Positions 48,618-57,710 of a stretch of 64,000 nucleotides of DNA are shown in pieces. Location: NCBI RefSeq assembly GCF_032922745.1, contig NZ_CP136693.1:1612001-1676000 (forward strand), given 5' to 3'. The DNA comes from Marinobacter salarius (GTDB lineage Bacteria > Pseudomonadota > Gammaproteobacteria > Pseudomonadales > Oleiphilaceae). Below the pieces are notes generated by a model. The model did not search any database and was not told where the DNA came from. It saw nothing but the letters and a program-made list of their open reading frames with translations. Made by a program: the position numbers and the translations under genes. Numbering within the stretch: position 1 is the stretch's first letter; each line of letters opens with the position of its first letter.

Positions 48618-49562
48618 CTAAGGGCCGGGGAATAATGGTTTCCACCTCTCCAGCTTGTGGTTGAAGATCGCACGCTGGGCTTCGGCGTCGGCGACATCTG
48701 AAAGGTAAAAGCGAACCAGGGCGCCGGGCCCGCGCTGTGCCAGTTGGCCGGCGTCCAGGGTGCTCAGGCAGCCTATTTTCGGGTAGCCGCCGATGGTTTG
48801 CCGGTCTTTCATCAGGACGATCGGCTGGCCATCGCTCGGCACCTGAATGGCGCCATAGGCAATGCCTTCGGAGATGATGCCGTCCAGCTCAGAGTGAATG
48901 GGATCGCCCGTTAACCGGTAGCCCATTCGATCGATCCGCTGGCTGACCTCGTAAGAACCCGTGAAAAACTTCATACGCTCACCCGGAGAAAAGTGCGGGT
49001 ATTGGTAGCTGGGGATCACACCGATGTGGAGGTCCTGGTTATAGTCCGGGATTTCCCCGGCTGGCAGGCGTGTCATGGTCTTCGGATGGCTGCGGTCAAA
49101 CCCGATGCAGTCGCCTTTGGCCAGCTTTTGCCCGCGTCCATCCAGTCCTCCAAGGCCTTCGCGCACGACGGTGGCGCAGCTACCCAGTTTCACGGTGGGC
49201 TTCAGCCCCCCGGCGACGGCAAGGTAGGCCCTTAGTCCGGCCACCGGCATGCCGAATTCGATATGGTCTCCCCGGTGGATTTGATAGGTATGCCAGGGTG
49301 CTGCCGCCTCTCCATTGATCTGCGCTCCGAGGTCCGCACCCGTGAGCGCGATGCAGGTATCCTCATGGGCCAGCAGGCTCAGTTTTCCAATATTGATCTC
49401 GATCTGCGCTGCCTCCGGTGGATTGTCGAGCAGGCGATTGGCCCAACGAAAGGCATGCTCGTCCATGGGACCGCCGGTGGTCACGCCAATGTGCTGATAG
49501 CCATACCGGCCAGGGTCCTGCAATAAGGCCAGCATGCCGCCATCCAGAACTTCAAAACTCAT
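48618..49562 (-). CDS. pxpC: 5-oxoprolinase subunit PxpC
   Basis: A 314-residue protein of the biotin-dependent carboxyltransferase-like family (AHS2). Near the start, LALLQDPGRYGYQHIG and GVTTGGPMDEHAF are family hallmarks; further on, IEINIGKLSLLAHEDTCIALTGADLGA and GYRLTGDPI. In the known enzyme PxpABC hydrolyses 5-oxoproline to glutamate with ATP. The frame opens at 49601, but ATG 49562 has GGGAGG at 8 bases and overlaps pxpB by 11 bases. It is the last gene of the operon. Confidence 0.92.
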   Translation of the reverse strand: MSFEVLDGGMLALLQDPGRYGYQHIGVTTGGPMDEHAFRWANRLLDNPPEAAQIEINIGKLSLLAHEDTCIALTGADLGAQINGEAAAPWHTYQIHRGDHIEFGMPVAGLRAYLAVAGGLKPTVKLGSCATVVREGLGGLDGRGQKLAKGDCIGFDRSHPKTMTRLPAGEIPDYNQDLHIGVIPSYQYPHFSPGERMKFFTGSYEVSQRIDRMGYRLTGDPIHSELDGIISEGIAYGAIQVPSDGQPIVLMKDRQTIGGYPKIGCLSTLDAGQLAQRGPGALVRFYLSDVADAEAQRAIFNHKLERWKPLFPGP

Positions 49563-50244
49563 CGAGGCTGCCTCCCAGGTCCAGATATTCCTGGCGGTCA
49601 ATCGACCGGAACCGCACCCTATCCCCTACTGATACCAGCGCCAGGGAATCGCTGTCCCAATCGATCATTTTTTGAGGCGTGCGACCGACTATCTGCCACC
49701 CGCCCGGCGTGGCGCTGGGATAGATGGCGGTCTGCGAGCCGGCAATACCAACGCTCCCGGTGGGTATTTTCTGTCGGGGCGTGGCTTTGCGGGGCAGGGC
49801 AATTCGCTGGTCGGTAATGCCGAGGTAAGCGAACCCCGGGCTGAATCCAATGGCGTAAACGCGGTAGGTCTGCTCACTGTGGATGCGCACCACTTCGTTC
49901 CGGCTCAGGCCTGAATAGTCACACACCTCGTCCAGGTCCAGGCCTACTTCGGCGCCGTAGTAGACCGGCAACTCGATGGTGCTGGAAGCGCTTTCATCCG
50001 GCGCCTCCTGTTCGCCCTCGCTCAATGCCTTGCGCAGCCGGGACGCGATGCCGAAGCGGTCGGTCCTGTCGGCGTCATAGCACACCAGCACGGAGGTATA
50101 CGAAGGCACCAGGTCAATCACCAGGTCCGACAGGTTCTGGCGAATGGCCTCCGTGGCCCACTTGACCTGGCCGGCGATGTCATCGCTGATACGGTCACCA
50201 AAGTAGACGATGCACGTACTTTCGTTGACGGCTTCAATGATCAT
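49552..50244 (-). CDS. pxpB: 5-oxoprolinase subunit PxpB
   Basis: A 230-residue AHS1/kinase-inhibitor-type protein. The family hallmark GFSPGFAYLGITDQRIALPRK is at about 131-151, followed by KIPTGSVGIAGSQTAIYP and the C-terminal GDRVRFRSI. It forms a complex with PxpC that acts on 5-oxoproline together with PxpA. It overlaps pxpA by 4 bases and pxpC by 11 bases. Length matches the family (about 220-235). Confidence 0.93.
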   Translation of the reverse strand: MIIEAVNESTCIVYFGDRISDDIAGQVKWATEAIRQNLSDLVIDLVPSYTSVLVCYDADRTDRFGIASRLRKALSEGEQEAPDESASSTIELPVYYGAEVGLDLDEVCDYSGLSRNEVVRIHSEQTYRVYAIGFSPGFAYLGITDQRIALPRKATPRQKIPTGSVGIAGSQTAIYPSATPGGWQIVGRTPQKMIDWDSDSLALVSVGDRVRFRSIDRQEYLDLGGSLDEF

Positions 50245-50975
50245 AGCGACTCGACGACCTGCCGCATGTGCCTGGCCGCTTCTACAGCATGCTGGCTGTC
50301 GCCATGAATGCAGAGGGTGTCGGCCTTTATCGGGATACGTTTGCCGGAGATCGACGTGACGCTGCCTTCGGTGATGATCTGTGTTACCTGCCTTTCTATG
50401 GCTTCCCGCGTGTCGTGAACCGCGTTCTTCACCGAGCGTTTAACCAGTCGGCCTTCGTCGCTGTACGCACGGTCGGAAAACGCCTCGAACCACACATCGA
50501 TGCCCACGTCGGCGGCCAGTGCCAGAACCTCGTCGGCATCGGGTGTTGCCATGACCACCAGGGGGCAGTGGGGCGCATAGTTGCTTACTGCAGCCATCAC
50601 CGCTGTCAGGGTTGTGCGGTCCACCGCCATTTTATTGTAGAGCGCGCCGTGGGGTTTGATGTATTCGATGGCTGTGCCGTGGGTGCGGCAGATGCCGTCC
50701 AGCGCAGCGATCTGATACACCAGCAGGGCCTGGAGTTCCTCGGGTGCAAACTCCATGTCACGCCGGCCGAAGCCCAACAGATCCGGATAGCCGGGGTGCG
50801 CGCCGATGGCGACCTTCTCGACAATCGCGGTTCTGACGGTGCGGTCCATGGTCAGCGGGTCTGAGGCATGGAAGCCGCAGGCAATATTGGCCATATCAAT
50901 GTAGGGCATGACCTCGGCATCCATGCCCTTGGTCCAGCTACCGAAGCTCTCGCCCATATCGCAGTTGAGTTTCAT
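50241..50975 (-). CDS. pxpA: 5-oxoprolinase subunit PxpA
   Basis: A 244-residue LamB/YcsF-family protein. The N-terminus MKLNCDMGESFGSW is diagnostic; IACGFHASDPLTM, GAHPGYPDLLGFGRRDM and IKPHGALYNKM follow, and CIHGDSQHAVE lies near the end. It supplies the metal-dependent component of ATP-driven 5-oxoproline cleavage. It follows dctM by 30 bases and overlaps pxpB by 4 bases, keeping the pxpABC order. Confidence 0.95.
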   Translation of the reverse strand: MKLNCDMGESFGSWTKGMDAEVMPYIDMANIACGFHASDPLTMDRTVRTAIVEKVAIGAHPGYPDLLGFGRRDMEFAPEELQALLVYQIAALDGICRTHGTAIEYIKPHGALYNKMAVDRTTLTAVMAAVSNYAPHCPLVVMATPDADEVLALAADVGIDVWFEAFSDRAYSDEGRLVKRSVKNAVHDTREAIERQVTQIITEGSVTSISGKRIPIKADTLCIHGDSQHAVEAARHMRQVVESL

Positions 50976-51005
50976 TGGTTGTCTCCAGAAACAAGTGAAT
51001 GTGCG

Positions 51006-52313
51006 CTAGCCTCGGCTCATGGTTTGAGGGAGGTAGGTGACAATTTCCGGGAACCAGCCGATCAGAAACAGCGCCGCCATGATCAGCAGGAAAAAGGGGA
51101 GCGCAGCTCGGGCAACGTAGAGGATGTCTTTCCCGGTCAATGCCTGGATCACGAACAGGTTAAAACCCACCGGCGGTGTGATTTGTGCCATCTCAACCAC
51201 CAGAACAATAAAAATGCCAAACCAGAGCATGTCGATGCCGGCCTGCTGGACCATGGGCATGACCACGGCGACGGTAAGAACCACCACGGAAATGCCATCC
51301 AGGAAACAGCCCAGTAGAACGAAGAGGGCAGTCAGGCAGACAAGCAGTTCGAAAGAAGAGAGCGACATGCTGCCAATCCATTCCGCCAACTCTCTTGGAA
51401 TGCCGAGAAAGCCCATGGACAAGGTGAGAAAATGCGCGCCCACCAGAATCAGGCCAATCATGCAGGAGCTCTTGACCGCGCCCAGCAGGCTTGCCTTGAA
51501 ACTGTCGGCGTTCAGGGAACCGGTGACAGCCGCCAGCAACAGGGCACCAAAAACGCCGAGGGCGGCAGCCTCAGTGGGTGTGGTAAAGCCGGCATAGATC
51601 GAGCCAAGCACAAATACAATCAGGCCCACAATCGGCAGCAGCATTCGCAGCGCCTTGATCTTGGCTGAGAACGAGATGTGCTCTTTCTTATGCTTGGGCA
51701 TCTCATCCTTGTTCAATGTCGCCCACACCATGGTGTACCCCATAAACATGACCACCAGCATGAGGCCAGGAAGAGCGCCGGCGATAAACAGGCGGCCGAT
51801 GGACACTTCGGCCGCCACGCCGTAAACGATCAGAATAATAGACGGTGGTATCAGCAGCCCAAGGGTGCCGGAACCGGCAAGGGTACCGACAGCCATGCGG
51901 TCGCTGTAACCCTGAGCCTTGAGCTCGGGCAGGGTCATGCGGCCAATGGTGGCCGCCGTGGCGGCCGACGAGCCGGACACCGCGGCGAATATACCGCAGC
52001 TGAGAATGTTTACGTGCAGCAGCTTGCCCGGTAAACCACCCATCCAGGGTGACAGTCCCTTAAACAGGTCCTCGGACAAGCGAGTACGGAACAGAACCTC
52101 GCCCATCCAGATGAACATCGGCAGTGCGGTCAGAGACCAGCCGGTGCTTGCGCCCCAACTGGAGGTCGCAAACAGAAGGCCGATCTGGTCATTGCCGGAC
52201 AACAGCAGCCCAAGGACACCGATGCCGACCAATGTCAAAGATACCCAGACGCCAAGCGCGAGCATCAATATCATGGAGGCAGCGAGGGCGATGGAAAGCA
52301 GCGTGGTATCCAT
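51006..52313 (-). CDS. dctM: TRAP transporter large permease (DctM family)
   Basis: A 435-residue membrane protein with about twelve hydrophobic helices. Family motifs: GSSAATAATIGRMTLPEL (about 115-132), GTLGLLIPPSIILIVYG, and GFTTPTEAAALGVFGALL. It carries out sodium-coupled uptake with DctQ, fed by the DctP binding protein. It overlaps dctQ by one base. Neighbouring pxp genes suggest 5-oxoproline as substrate. Confidence 0.94.
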   Translation of the reverse strand: MDTTLLSIALAASMILMLALGVWVSLTLVGIGVLGLLLSGNDQIGLLFATSSWGASTGWSLTALPMFIWMGEVLFRTRLSEDLFKGLSPWMGGLPGKLLHVNILSCGIFAAVSGSSAATAATIGRMTLPELKAQGYSDRMAVGTLAGSGTLGLLIPPSIILIVYGVAAEVSIGRLFIAGALPGLMLVVMFMGYTMVWATLNKDEMPKHKKEHISFSAKIKALRMLLPIVGLIVFVLGSIYAGFTTPTEAAALGVFGALLLAAVTGSLNADSFKASLLGAVKSSCMIGLILVGAHFLTLSMGFLGIPRELAEWIGSMSLSSFELLVCLTALFVLLGCFLDGISVVVLTVAVVMPMVQQAGIDMLWFGIFIVLVVEMAQITPPVGFNLFVIQALTGKDILYVARAALPFFLLIMAALFLIGWFPEIVTYLPQTMSRG

Positions 52314-52831
52314 CAGATTTCCTCCAGATTGATGTCATCTTCGTGCTGTTGGTAAGAAGGCACACGTTTTTGCAGCACGGCGATAAGGTCGTCGAGGATC
52401 GCGATCGTAAGCGCTAAGGTGCCCAGGCCCACCGGGATCTGAGGGATCCAGAGTGGAATAGGAATGTAGCCGTGTGAGACCTCCTCGAAAACGTAGGACT
52501 CCCACACCATGTGCCAGCAGTAGAATGTCATAAAGCACGCAAGGCCGAGGCCAAGGATGAGTACCGCCAGCTCCTGAGCGAATCGCGCCCGGGGGGACCA
52601 TTTCTGGATGACCAGGGTCACCCTGATGTGGCCACCTTCGTGAAAGGTGTAGGCAAGCCCGAAAAACGTAGAAGCCGCGAGAGCATACCCGGACACGTTT
52701 TCAGCAGAAGGGATGATAAAGCCGAACAGCCGGCCGACAATCTGCACCAGGATCACAACCATGATCAGTGCAATGCAGAACCCCGCTGCGTAACCAGACG
52801 CCAGGTAAAACTTGTCTCGAAGGGTACTCAT
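52313..52831 (-). CDS. dctQ: TRAP transporter small permease (DctQ family)
   Basis: A 172-residue protein with four hydrophobic helices (about 13-35, 49-68, 90-110, 132-152). The segment PSAENVSGYALAASTFFGLAYTFHEGGHIRVTLVI is the DctQ signature, with the conserved GGHIRV. It forms the membrane part with DctM. It starts 66 bases after dctP. Confidence 0.92.
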   Translation of the reverse strand: MSTLRDKFYLASGYAAGFCIALIMVVILVQIVGRLFGFIIPSAENVSGYALAASTFFGLAYTFHEGGHIRVTLVIQKWSPRARFAQELAVLILGLGLACFMTFYCWHMVWESYVFEEVSHGYIPIPLWIPQIPVGLGTLALTIAILDDLIAVLQKRVPSYQQHEDDINLEEI

Positions 52832-52897
52832 GGAAGATGCCTCCCAAGGCGGCTTTCCCGCTGGAATACCAGGGGAAAGCGTCTTGTGAATGGACCG

Positions 52898-53863
52898 TTA
52901 ACGGTAGTTTTGCAGAATAGTGCCAACTTCCTTCGGAGCTTCTTCTTCCCATTCCTGGATCATGATGTCGCCGATCTTCTGGAATTCCTGCATCAGTTGT
53001 TCGGATGGCTCGGATACTTCGATACCGTTCTCTGCCAGCGTCGCCGTGTCTTCGGCGGCGGTTACTCGAACGCCCTCCCAGCCCTTCGTTTCGGCTGCCG
53101 CGGCGGCGTCGAGAATGACCTGTTGTTGTTCCTCACTCAGGCGGCGAAAGGCGCGTTTGTTGACAACGACAACGTTCTTGGGAATCCAGGCTTTGATGTC
53201 AGTGTAGTGAGAGAGGTAATCCCAGGCCTGGCCGTTGGCGCCGGTGGATGGGGAGGTAATCATCGCGTCAATGATGCCAGTGCTGAATGCCTGGGGGATC
53301 TCAGGTACCTGAACGGTGGTCGGGGTGGTGTTCATGAGATCAGCCAGCCGTGAAGTGGACGGGCTGTAGGCACGCATCTTCAGGCCTTCCAGGTCGCTCA
53401 TGGTGTTGACCGGAGCCTTTGTATAGAGGCTCTGGGCGGGCCACGGTACCGTGTAAAGCAGCTTCATGCCCTCTTTATCGAGTTGTTTTTCCACCTCGGG
53501 TTTTGCCGCTTCCCACAGCCGTTTTGCATCCTCAAAGCTGGTTGCCAGAAACGGAATGTTGTCGTGTTTGAACACCGGATGGGTGTTACCCATGATGCCG
53601 ATGAAGATTTCCCCCAGCTGAACCTGCCCTGTGCGGACGGCCCGCGGGATTTCCGGATGTTTGACCAGTGAGGCGCCGGAGTGGACGGTGATGGCTATGT
53701 CGCCGTTGGTGCCTGCCTTGATGTCTTCAGCGAACTCATAGGCGATTTTGGTTGGCAGGTTCGCATCGCCGTAGGGCGTCGGCATGTGCCATTGGGCTGC
53801 GTTGACTGCGGTGGTGAAGAAAAACCCTGCCATCAGGGTGGCTGTCGCAAGTTGTTTGAACAT
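52898..53863 (-). CDS. dctP: TRAP transporter periplasmic binding protein (DctP family)
   Basis: A 321-residue protein with signal peptide (MFKQLATATLMAGFFFTTAVNA). The DctP fold shows GDIAITVHSGASLVKHPEI, and Arg164 in LKMRAYSPSTS is the conserved carboxylate-binding arginine. Two Bordetella pertussis homologues (DctP6, DctP7) bind pyroglutamate in published structures, which agrees with the pxp genes in the same operon. Substrate is inferred from context. Confidence 0.92.
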   Translation of the reverse strand: MFKQLATATLMAGFFFTTAVNAAQWHMPTPYGDANLPTKIAYEFAEDIKAGTNGDIAITVHSGASLVKHPEIPRAVRTGQVQLGEIFIGIMGNTHPVFKHDNIPFLATSFEDAKRLWEAAKPEVEKQLDKEGMKLLYTVPWPAQSLYTKAPVNTMSDLEGLKMRAYSPSTSRLADLMNTTPTTVQVPEIPQAFSTGIIDAMITSPSTGANGQAWDYLSHYTDIKAWIPKNVVVVNKRAFRRLSEEQQQVILDAAAAAETKGWEGVRVTAAEDTATLAENGIEVSEPSEQLMQEFQKIGDIMIQEWEEEAPKEVGTILQNYR

Positions 53864-53916
53864 ATCGATTCTCCCGTTCTTTTGTTGTTGTTGCTTTGGT
53901 CATCAATTGGCAGTTG

Positions 53917-54732
53917 CTACAGCACCGCCAGTTCTTCGTTGAGCCGCTCGGTGAGCAGCATTTTTCCCGGTACGTGAGTGATCGCGATCGGGGGGCGTGC
54001 ATTCTCCAGGGCGACCTGCGGTGTCACGCCGCAGGCCCAGAAGACGGGTATCTCGTCACCGCCGATGGTGACGGCGTCGCCAAAATCCGGAGCGTGGATA
54101 TCGTTGATTCCGATCAGGGCCGGATCCCCGATGTGCACCGGCGCCCCGTGCGCTTTGGGTAGCCGGGTGGTGATCTGAATCGCCCGGATGGCATCGGCAG
54201 CTTTGAACGGCCGCATGGATACCACCATGTCGCCGTGGAACCGGCCGGCCGATTGGGTGGCAATGTTCGAGCGATACATGGATACGTTCTGTCCCTGCTC
54301 GACGTTCCTGATGGACAGGCCGGCACGGACCAGCGCATCTTCGAACGAGAAGGAGCAGCCGAGTACGAACGTCACGAAATCGTTGCGCCACACATCGCGA
54401 ATGTCAGTGGCAGTCTCAGCCCGTTCACCGTTGCGGAAGATCTGGTACTCGGGGATGTCGGTTCGGATGTCCAGATCACGCCCAAGGCCCGGCAGCATGG
54501 GGTCACCGGTCTGGGAGACGCCAATCAGGGGGCAGGCGACAGGATTGTTCTGGCAAAACAGAAGAAAATCGTTTGCCCAGTCGGCCGGCAGGATGACGAC
54601 ATTGCCTTGAACCAGGCTCTGTGCCTTGCCGCTGGTGGTTCCGGTATGGGTACCGGAACGTATGTGTGCGCGTAGCTCAGATACCTGGTCAAGCAGGCCT
54701 GTTTTGAAGTCTGAATAATCGCCGGTCTGCAT
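53917..54732 (-). CDS. DUF1445 protein, D-glutamate cyclase family
   Basis: A 271-residue cytoplasmic protein. Family marks: [24 protein letters not shown] near residue 42, [15 protein letters not shown] in the middle, and [13 protein letters not shown] near the C-terminus. The mammalian member interconverts D-glutamate and 5-oxo-D-proline. Here it is first in an operon with a TRAP transporter and PxpABC, which act on 5-oxoproline, so a role with the D-isomer or a related step is likely. Older annotations call it a putative hydro-lyase. Confidence 0.88.
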   Translation of the reverse strand: MQTGDYSDFKTGLLDQVSELRAHIRSGTHTGTTSGKAQSLVQGNVVILPADWANDFLLFCQNNPVACPLIGVSQTGDPMLPGLGRDLDIRTDIPEYQIFRNGERAETATDIRDVWRNDFVTFVLGCSFSFEDALVRAGLSIRNVEQGQNVSMYRSNIATQSAGRFHGDMVVSMRPFKAADAIRAIQITTRLPKAHGAPVHIGDPALIGINDIHAPDFGDAVTIGGDEIPVFWACGVTPQVALENARPPIAITHVPGKMLLTERLNEELAVL

Positions 54733-54812
54733 CTCGGCTACCCCTGATTGAATTTGTTATGTGGTTATGGATCAGGTTATTCCTATTGGCGAAAAAGTCT
54801 AATTATGGTTTT

Positions 54813-55730
54813 TTACGTTTGGTGATAAGTTTTCGTGATGTCCGGTTCCACGTACTGTTTCGAAACGTTGACCGCCAGGTTGGCGGCCAGTTCGGCTATC
54901 GGATTAAACGGCACGCTGGGGTACGAGGCTGTGAACGCCAGTTGTGATGGTGTCCAGGCGGCATCCAGAGTGATCAGGCGCCCGCTTTTCAGGCCGTCAG
55001 ATATCACGCTCATTGGTAGTGCCGACACACCAATGCCATCCAGCGTCAGCCGGCGACATGCTGCCAGTGAACTGGATGAATAGAAGCGTGCTGGCAGTTC
55101 GTCCAGTTCGCTGAATTTCTGGCTGATTTCGGCAAACGGCTTGGTGTTTCTGGCGTAGGTAATGATGGGCCACTGGGCCAGTTCCTCGAGCTCCAGTTTT
55201 CGGTCTGGCAGTTTCAGCGAGGGACTTGCGACCCAGATCAGGGGAAAGCTGCACAGGTCCAGGTTTTCAATTTTAGGTTCGGAAACTGGACCCATCAGGA
55301 AAGCGAGATCGAAGGTTCGGTCCATCAGGCCGGTGCGGAGGTTCCCGGTGACGTCGACGGTGATCTCCACGTCCAGGTTTGGTGTGTTTTCATTCAGCTT
55401 GCGGAAAAAGTATGGCAGCCAGGAGTGGACGATGGTCTCGGAAACGCCAAGTCTCAAGATGCCGGACAGCAACGCGACCCTGTCGGCCCGTTTGCGAAGC
55501 TGCTGCGACATGGAGACGATTTTCTCGGCGTACGGCAGCAGTTCCTGCCCCCGGGTGGTCAACATGGTGCGGCCGGAATCCCGCTCAAAAAGCTGAACGC
55601 CCAGTTCCTCTTCAAGCGCTGCTATTCGATTGGATATTGCGGGTTGCGTGGTGTTCTGCCGCTCCGCCGCCTTGCGAAAGCTCCCGAGGGTAGCAACCCA
55701 GATAAAAGTTTCCAGACGTTTAAAGTTCAT
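54813..55730 (-). CDS. LysR-family transcriptional regulator of the 5-oxoproline operon
   Basis: A 305-residue regulator. The N-terminal winged HTH (about 1-60: MNFKRLETFIWVATLGSFRKAA, TQPAISNRIAALEEELGVQLF) is followed by the two-lobed effector domain. It sits directly upstream, on the same strand, 80 bases before the DUF1445 gene. It probably controls that operon with 5-oxoproline or glutamate as a candidate effector; this is positional inference. LysR regulators are more often divergent, so co-orientation is slightly unusual. Confidence 0.88.
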   Translation of the reverse strand: MNFKRLETFIWVATLGSFRKAAERQNTTQPAISNRIAALEEELGVQLFERDSGRTMLTTRGQELLPYAEKIVSMSQQLRKRADRVALLSGILRLGVSETIVHSWLPYFFRKLNENTPNLDVEITVDVTGNLRTGLMDRTFDLAFLMGPVSEPKIENLDLCSFPLIWVASPSLKLPDRKLELEELAQWPIITYARNTKPFAEISQKFSELDELPARFYSSSSLAACRRLTLDGIGVSALPMSVISDGLKSGRLITLDAAWTPSQLAFTASYPSVPFNPIAELAANLAVNVSKQYVEPDITKTYHQT

Positions 55731-56040
55731 GGGCGTTCTTTGTGGGGTAAAGGATACAGTGTCAACCAGTTCTGAATGAAGAGTGTGAATACATACTGGA
55801 AGCTTAGCTCAGGCTAGCTAAAGATATAGAAAAGATTGTGGGTCGCCTGAAAGTGACCTTCGAAGGCCTACCCGGCAATACAAGGTCTCGCCGGACTTAT
55901 TACGACCGCTTGGGGATGTGGGGTAAGTCAACTACGTGGGAGGGACGCTTACGCTGAATATCAATCCCTGGCGCGCCAGAGAAATAACGGCCGGGCTATT
56001 GCCCGGCCGTTATCGTAAGGATCATGAGATTACACGATCA
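55731..56040. other. Gap between LysR gene and porin, with terminator dyad
   Basis: A 310-base gap between the LysR start and the end of the porin gene (both minus strand). It contains the hairpin at 55984-56013 and otherwise nothing I can identify. The LysR promoter should lie in it. Confidence 0.5.
55984..56013 (-). terminator. Terminator-type hairpin after the coiled-coil porin
   Basis: A perfect 13-bp stem (ATAACGGCCGGGC with GCCCGGCCGTTAT) around a 4-base loop. The T-run on the minus strand is short (TTTC), so it may be a weaker terminator or a 3' stabilising stem. Confidence 0.7.
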
Positions 56041-57396
56041 TCAGTAGCTAATGTTGACCATAGCGACAACCTTGTAGGTGTCCTCAGGGTTGTCTCCGTA
56101 AAAGTCTCCCATGAAGCCATAGGATCCACGCAGGCTGAGGTCATATATGCCAGCGAATTTTTTGCCGAACTGGGCAGCGACTTCAGTGCCGAGGCTCGAG
56201 CCGTTAGCCTGAGTGGCGCTGTCGGGCGCGTCGTCGGCAACCCGGAAGTAACCGGTGCCGTACTTCAGGTAGTAGTCGTTAGAAAGCTTCTGATCACCCG
56301 AGACCATTAGCCCCATCAGACCGTATCCCTGGTAAGCTGCATCGTAAACTGACTTAGCCCCCTGAGAACCATTGTTGTAGTAGATATCGGTTCCGAAGAT
56401 TTGCAGATTACTGCTATTCAGCTCCCAGCCTGACTGGTTTGCAGCGAAGCGATCTGCACCATTGCTGCTGTCGTCAGCCGGAATGTAGATGCCGTGAATC
56501 TTGAGGCTCGCGTTGCCCCAGTGTCTCTGGGCGTACAGGTTCAACATGTACGTGTCGCCATCTGTTGCGTCAGAGTCGAGCCCGGACGATTTTTTGTAAA
56601 GTACCGAGCCGCTATAGGCCATTTGGTTATAGGTATAATCGGCGTAGGCACCGAAATAGTTGTCATCCGTTCGAGCCGCCGTGCCATTCAGAGCAACTTG
56701 ACTGCTGTTGCTGATCTGGGCTCCGGTAAGGCCGTAGTGGAAAACCTCGCTGGGGTGAAGCTCGGCGCTCACCGTGTAGAAGTCCACGTCGTCCGCGGAA
56801 TCTCTATCGTTTTCTTCCCACTTGAACCAGCCACCTGTCAGCGTGGCCATGCCAACATTGCCCGCAAAGGAAATGCCATTCATGTCGTCGTTGGTGACGA
56901 AACTCTCGTACTTGCCGAAGCCATAGCCCTGGATGCCCGCCCGTACCTTCCAGTCGCTGTTTGGCACCTTCAGTTCAGCGTAAGCATTTTTGGTTTCAAC
57001 GCCAACGCCATCGGCGCTGAGCTTGCCGCAATTGTCACCCTGGCAGCTTCCCGTCTCACCCCACGGAGAATCGAACTCACCGTACCAGACTACAGTCACG
57101 TTATCGTTGAGGTCGCCGCTGATCTTTGCGCGCAGGCGCTGATCTACAAAGGCACTGCTGTTGTCGTTGGTCTCGTCCAGGCTCTGCGACGTGGCCTGAA
57201 GGCGGTAATAACCGTTCACTGTGAAGGGCGAATCGCCATTCTTAAGTTTCTCCATTTCTGCTGTCAGTTGATTTATTTCAACCTTCAGGTCTTCTACAGT
57301 CGGTGACGCACGTCCGACCGGCTCTGCGGCCAAAGCCGGCGTTGTTGCTACAGCCATTGCCAGCGGAGCGGCGAGTGTTCTCAGCTTATTGCGCAT
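56041..57396 (-). CDS. Outer-membrane porin with N-terminal coiled coil
   Basis: A 451-residue protein. Signal peptide TLAAPLAMAVATTPALA, then a coiled-coil segment (about 30-50, EDLKVEINQLTAEMEKLKN) and a beta-rich barrel ending in VAMVNISY with an aromatic C-terminus. The layout resembles DcaP- or other coiled-coil trimeric porins, but the substrate is unknown. The frame opens at 57426; ATG 57396 has AAAGGGA at 8 bases and the better signal peptide. First of several outer-membrane genes in the region. Confidence 0.83.
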   Translation of the reverse strand: MRNKLRTLAAPLAMAVATTPALAAEPVGRASPTVEDLKVEINQLTAEMEKLKNGDSPFTVNGYYRLQATSQSLDETNDNSSAFVDQRLRAKISGDLNDNVTVVWYGEFDSPWGETGSCQGDNCGKLSADGVGVETKNAYAELKVPNSDWKVRAGIQGYGFGKYESFVTNDDMNGISFAGNVGMATLTGGWFKWEENDRDSADDVDFYTVSAELHPSEVFHYGLTGAQISNSSQVALNGTAARTDDNYFGAYADYTYNQMAYSGSVLYKKSSGLDSDATDGDTYMLNLYAQRHWGNASLKIHGIYIPADDSSNGADRFAANQSGWELNSSNLQIFGTDIYYNNGSQGAKSVYDAAYQGYGLMGLMVSGDQKLSNDYYLKYGTGYFRVADDAPDSATQANGSSLGTEVAAQFGKKFAGIYDLSLRGSYGFMGDFYGDNPEDTYKVVAMVNISY

Positions 57397-57710
57397 GTGC
57401 ACATTCCCTTTTAGTCTTTTTGTCAAGTCATTTATTTTTTTCGAGCCACAACATAGTTGTTTTTCTTACAAAAAAGACATTAGGTTACTGTCCGTCGAAT
57501 TGCAACATTTTGTCTGTTAGACTTTTGGTTACCAGTCGCCGTGTGCGGAAACCATGCAGGTGCGGCGGCTCTCCGGGCATTTGTGCCCCAGCAAAGCCCG
57601 GTGAAGATAGGAAAGCGCGCGTTTTTTGGCCCCATCTGTGTCAGTGCGAGCCGTGTGTTGAGGGTGTCTTCAGGGTAGGCAATGGATGGCATCGCCGGGC
57701 TCTGAGCCTG
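57397..57710. other. Gap between porin start and secreted-protein gene
   Basis: A 314-base gap. The half next to the porin is AT-rich and contains TTGACA near 57424 on the minus strand, too close to the start to be its -35. The half at about 57540-57700 is GC-rich with overlapping dyads (CCGGGC with GCCCGG, and GGGCA with TGCCC). I could not match it to a known riboswitch or RNA class. Confidence 0.45.

Noticed and set aside
48612..48628. Hairpin CCCGGC...GCCGGG between hipA and pxpC
   Set aside because: No T-run follows on either strand in the right position, and it overlaps the pxpC stop, so I do not call it a terminator.
57540..57700. Possible cyclic-di-GMP riboswitch (GCAAAGCC-type segment)
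   Set aside because: Only one short segment resembles the GEMM core; the second conserved helix and tetraloop receptor are missing.
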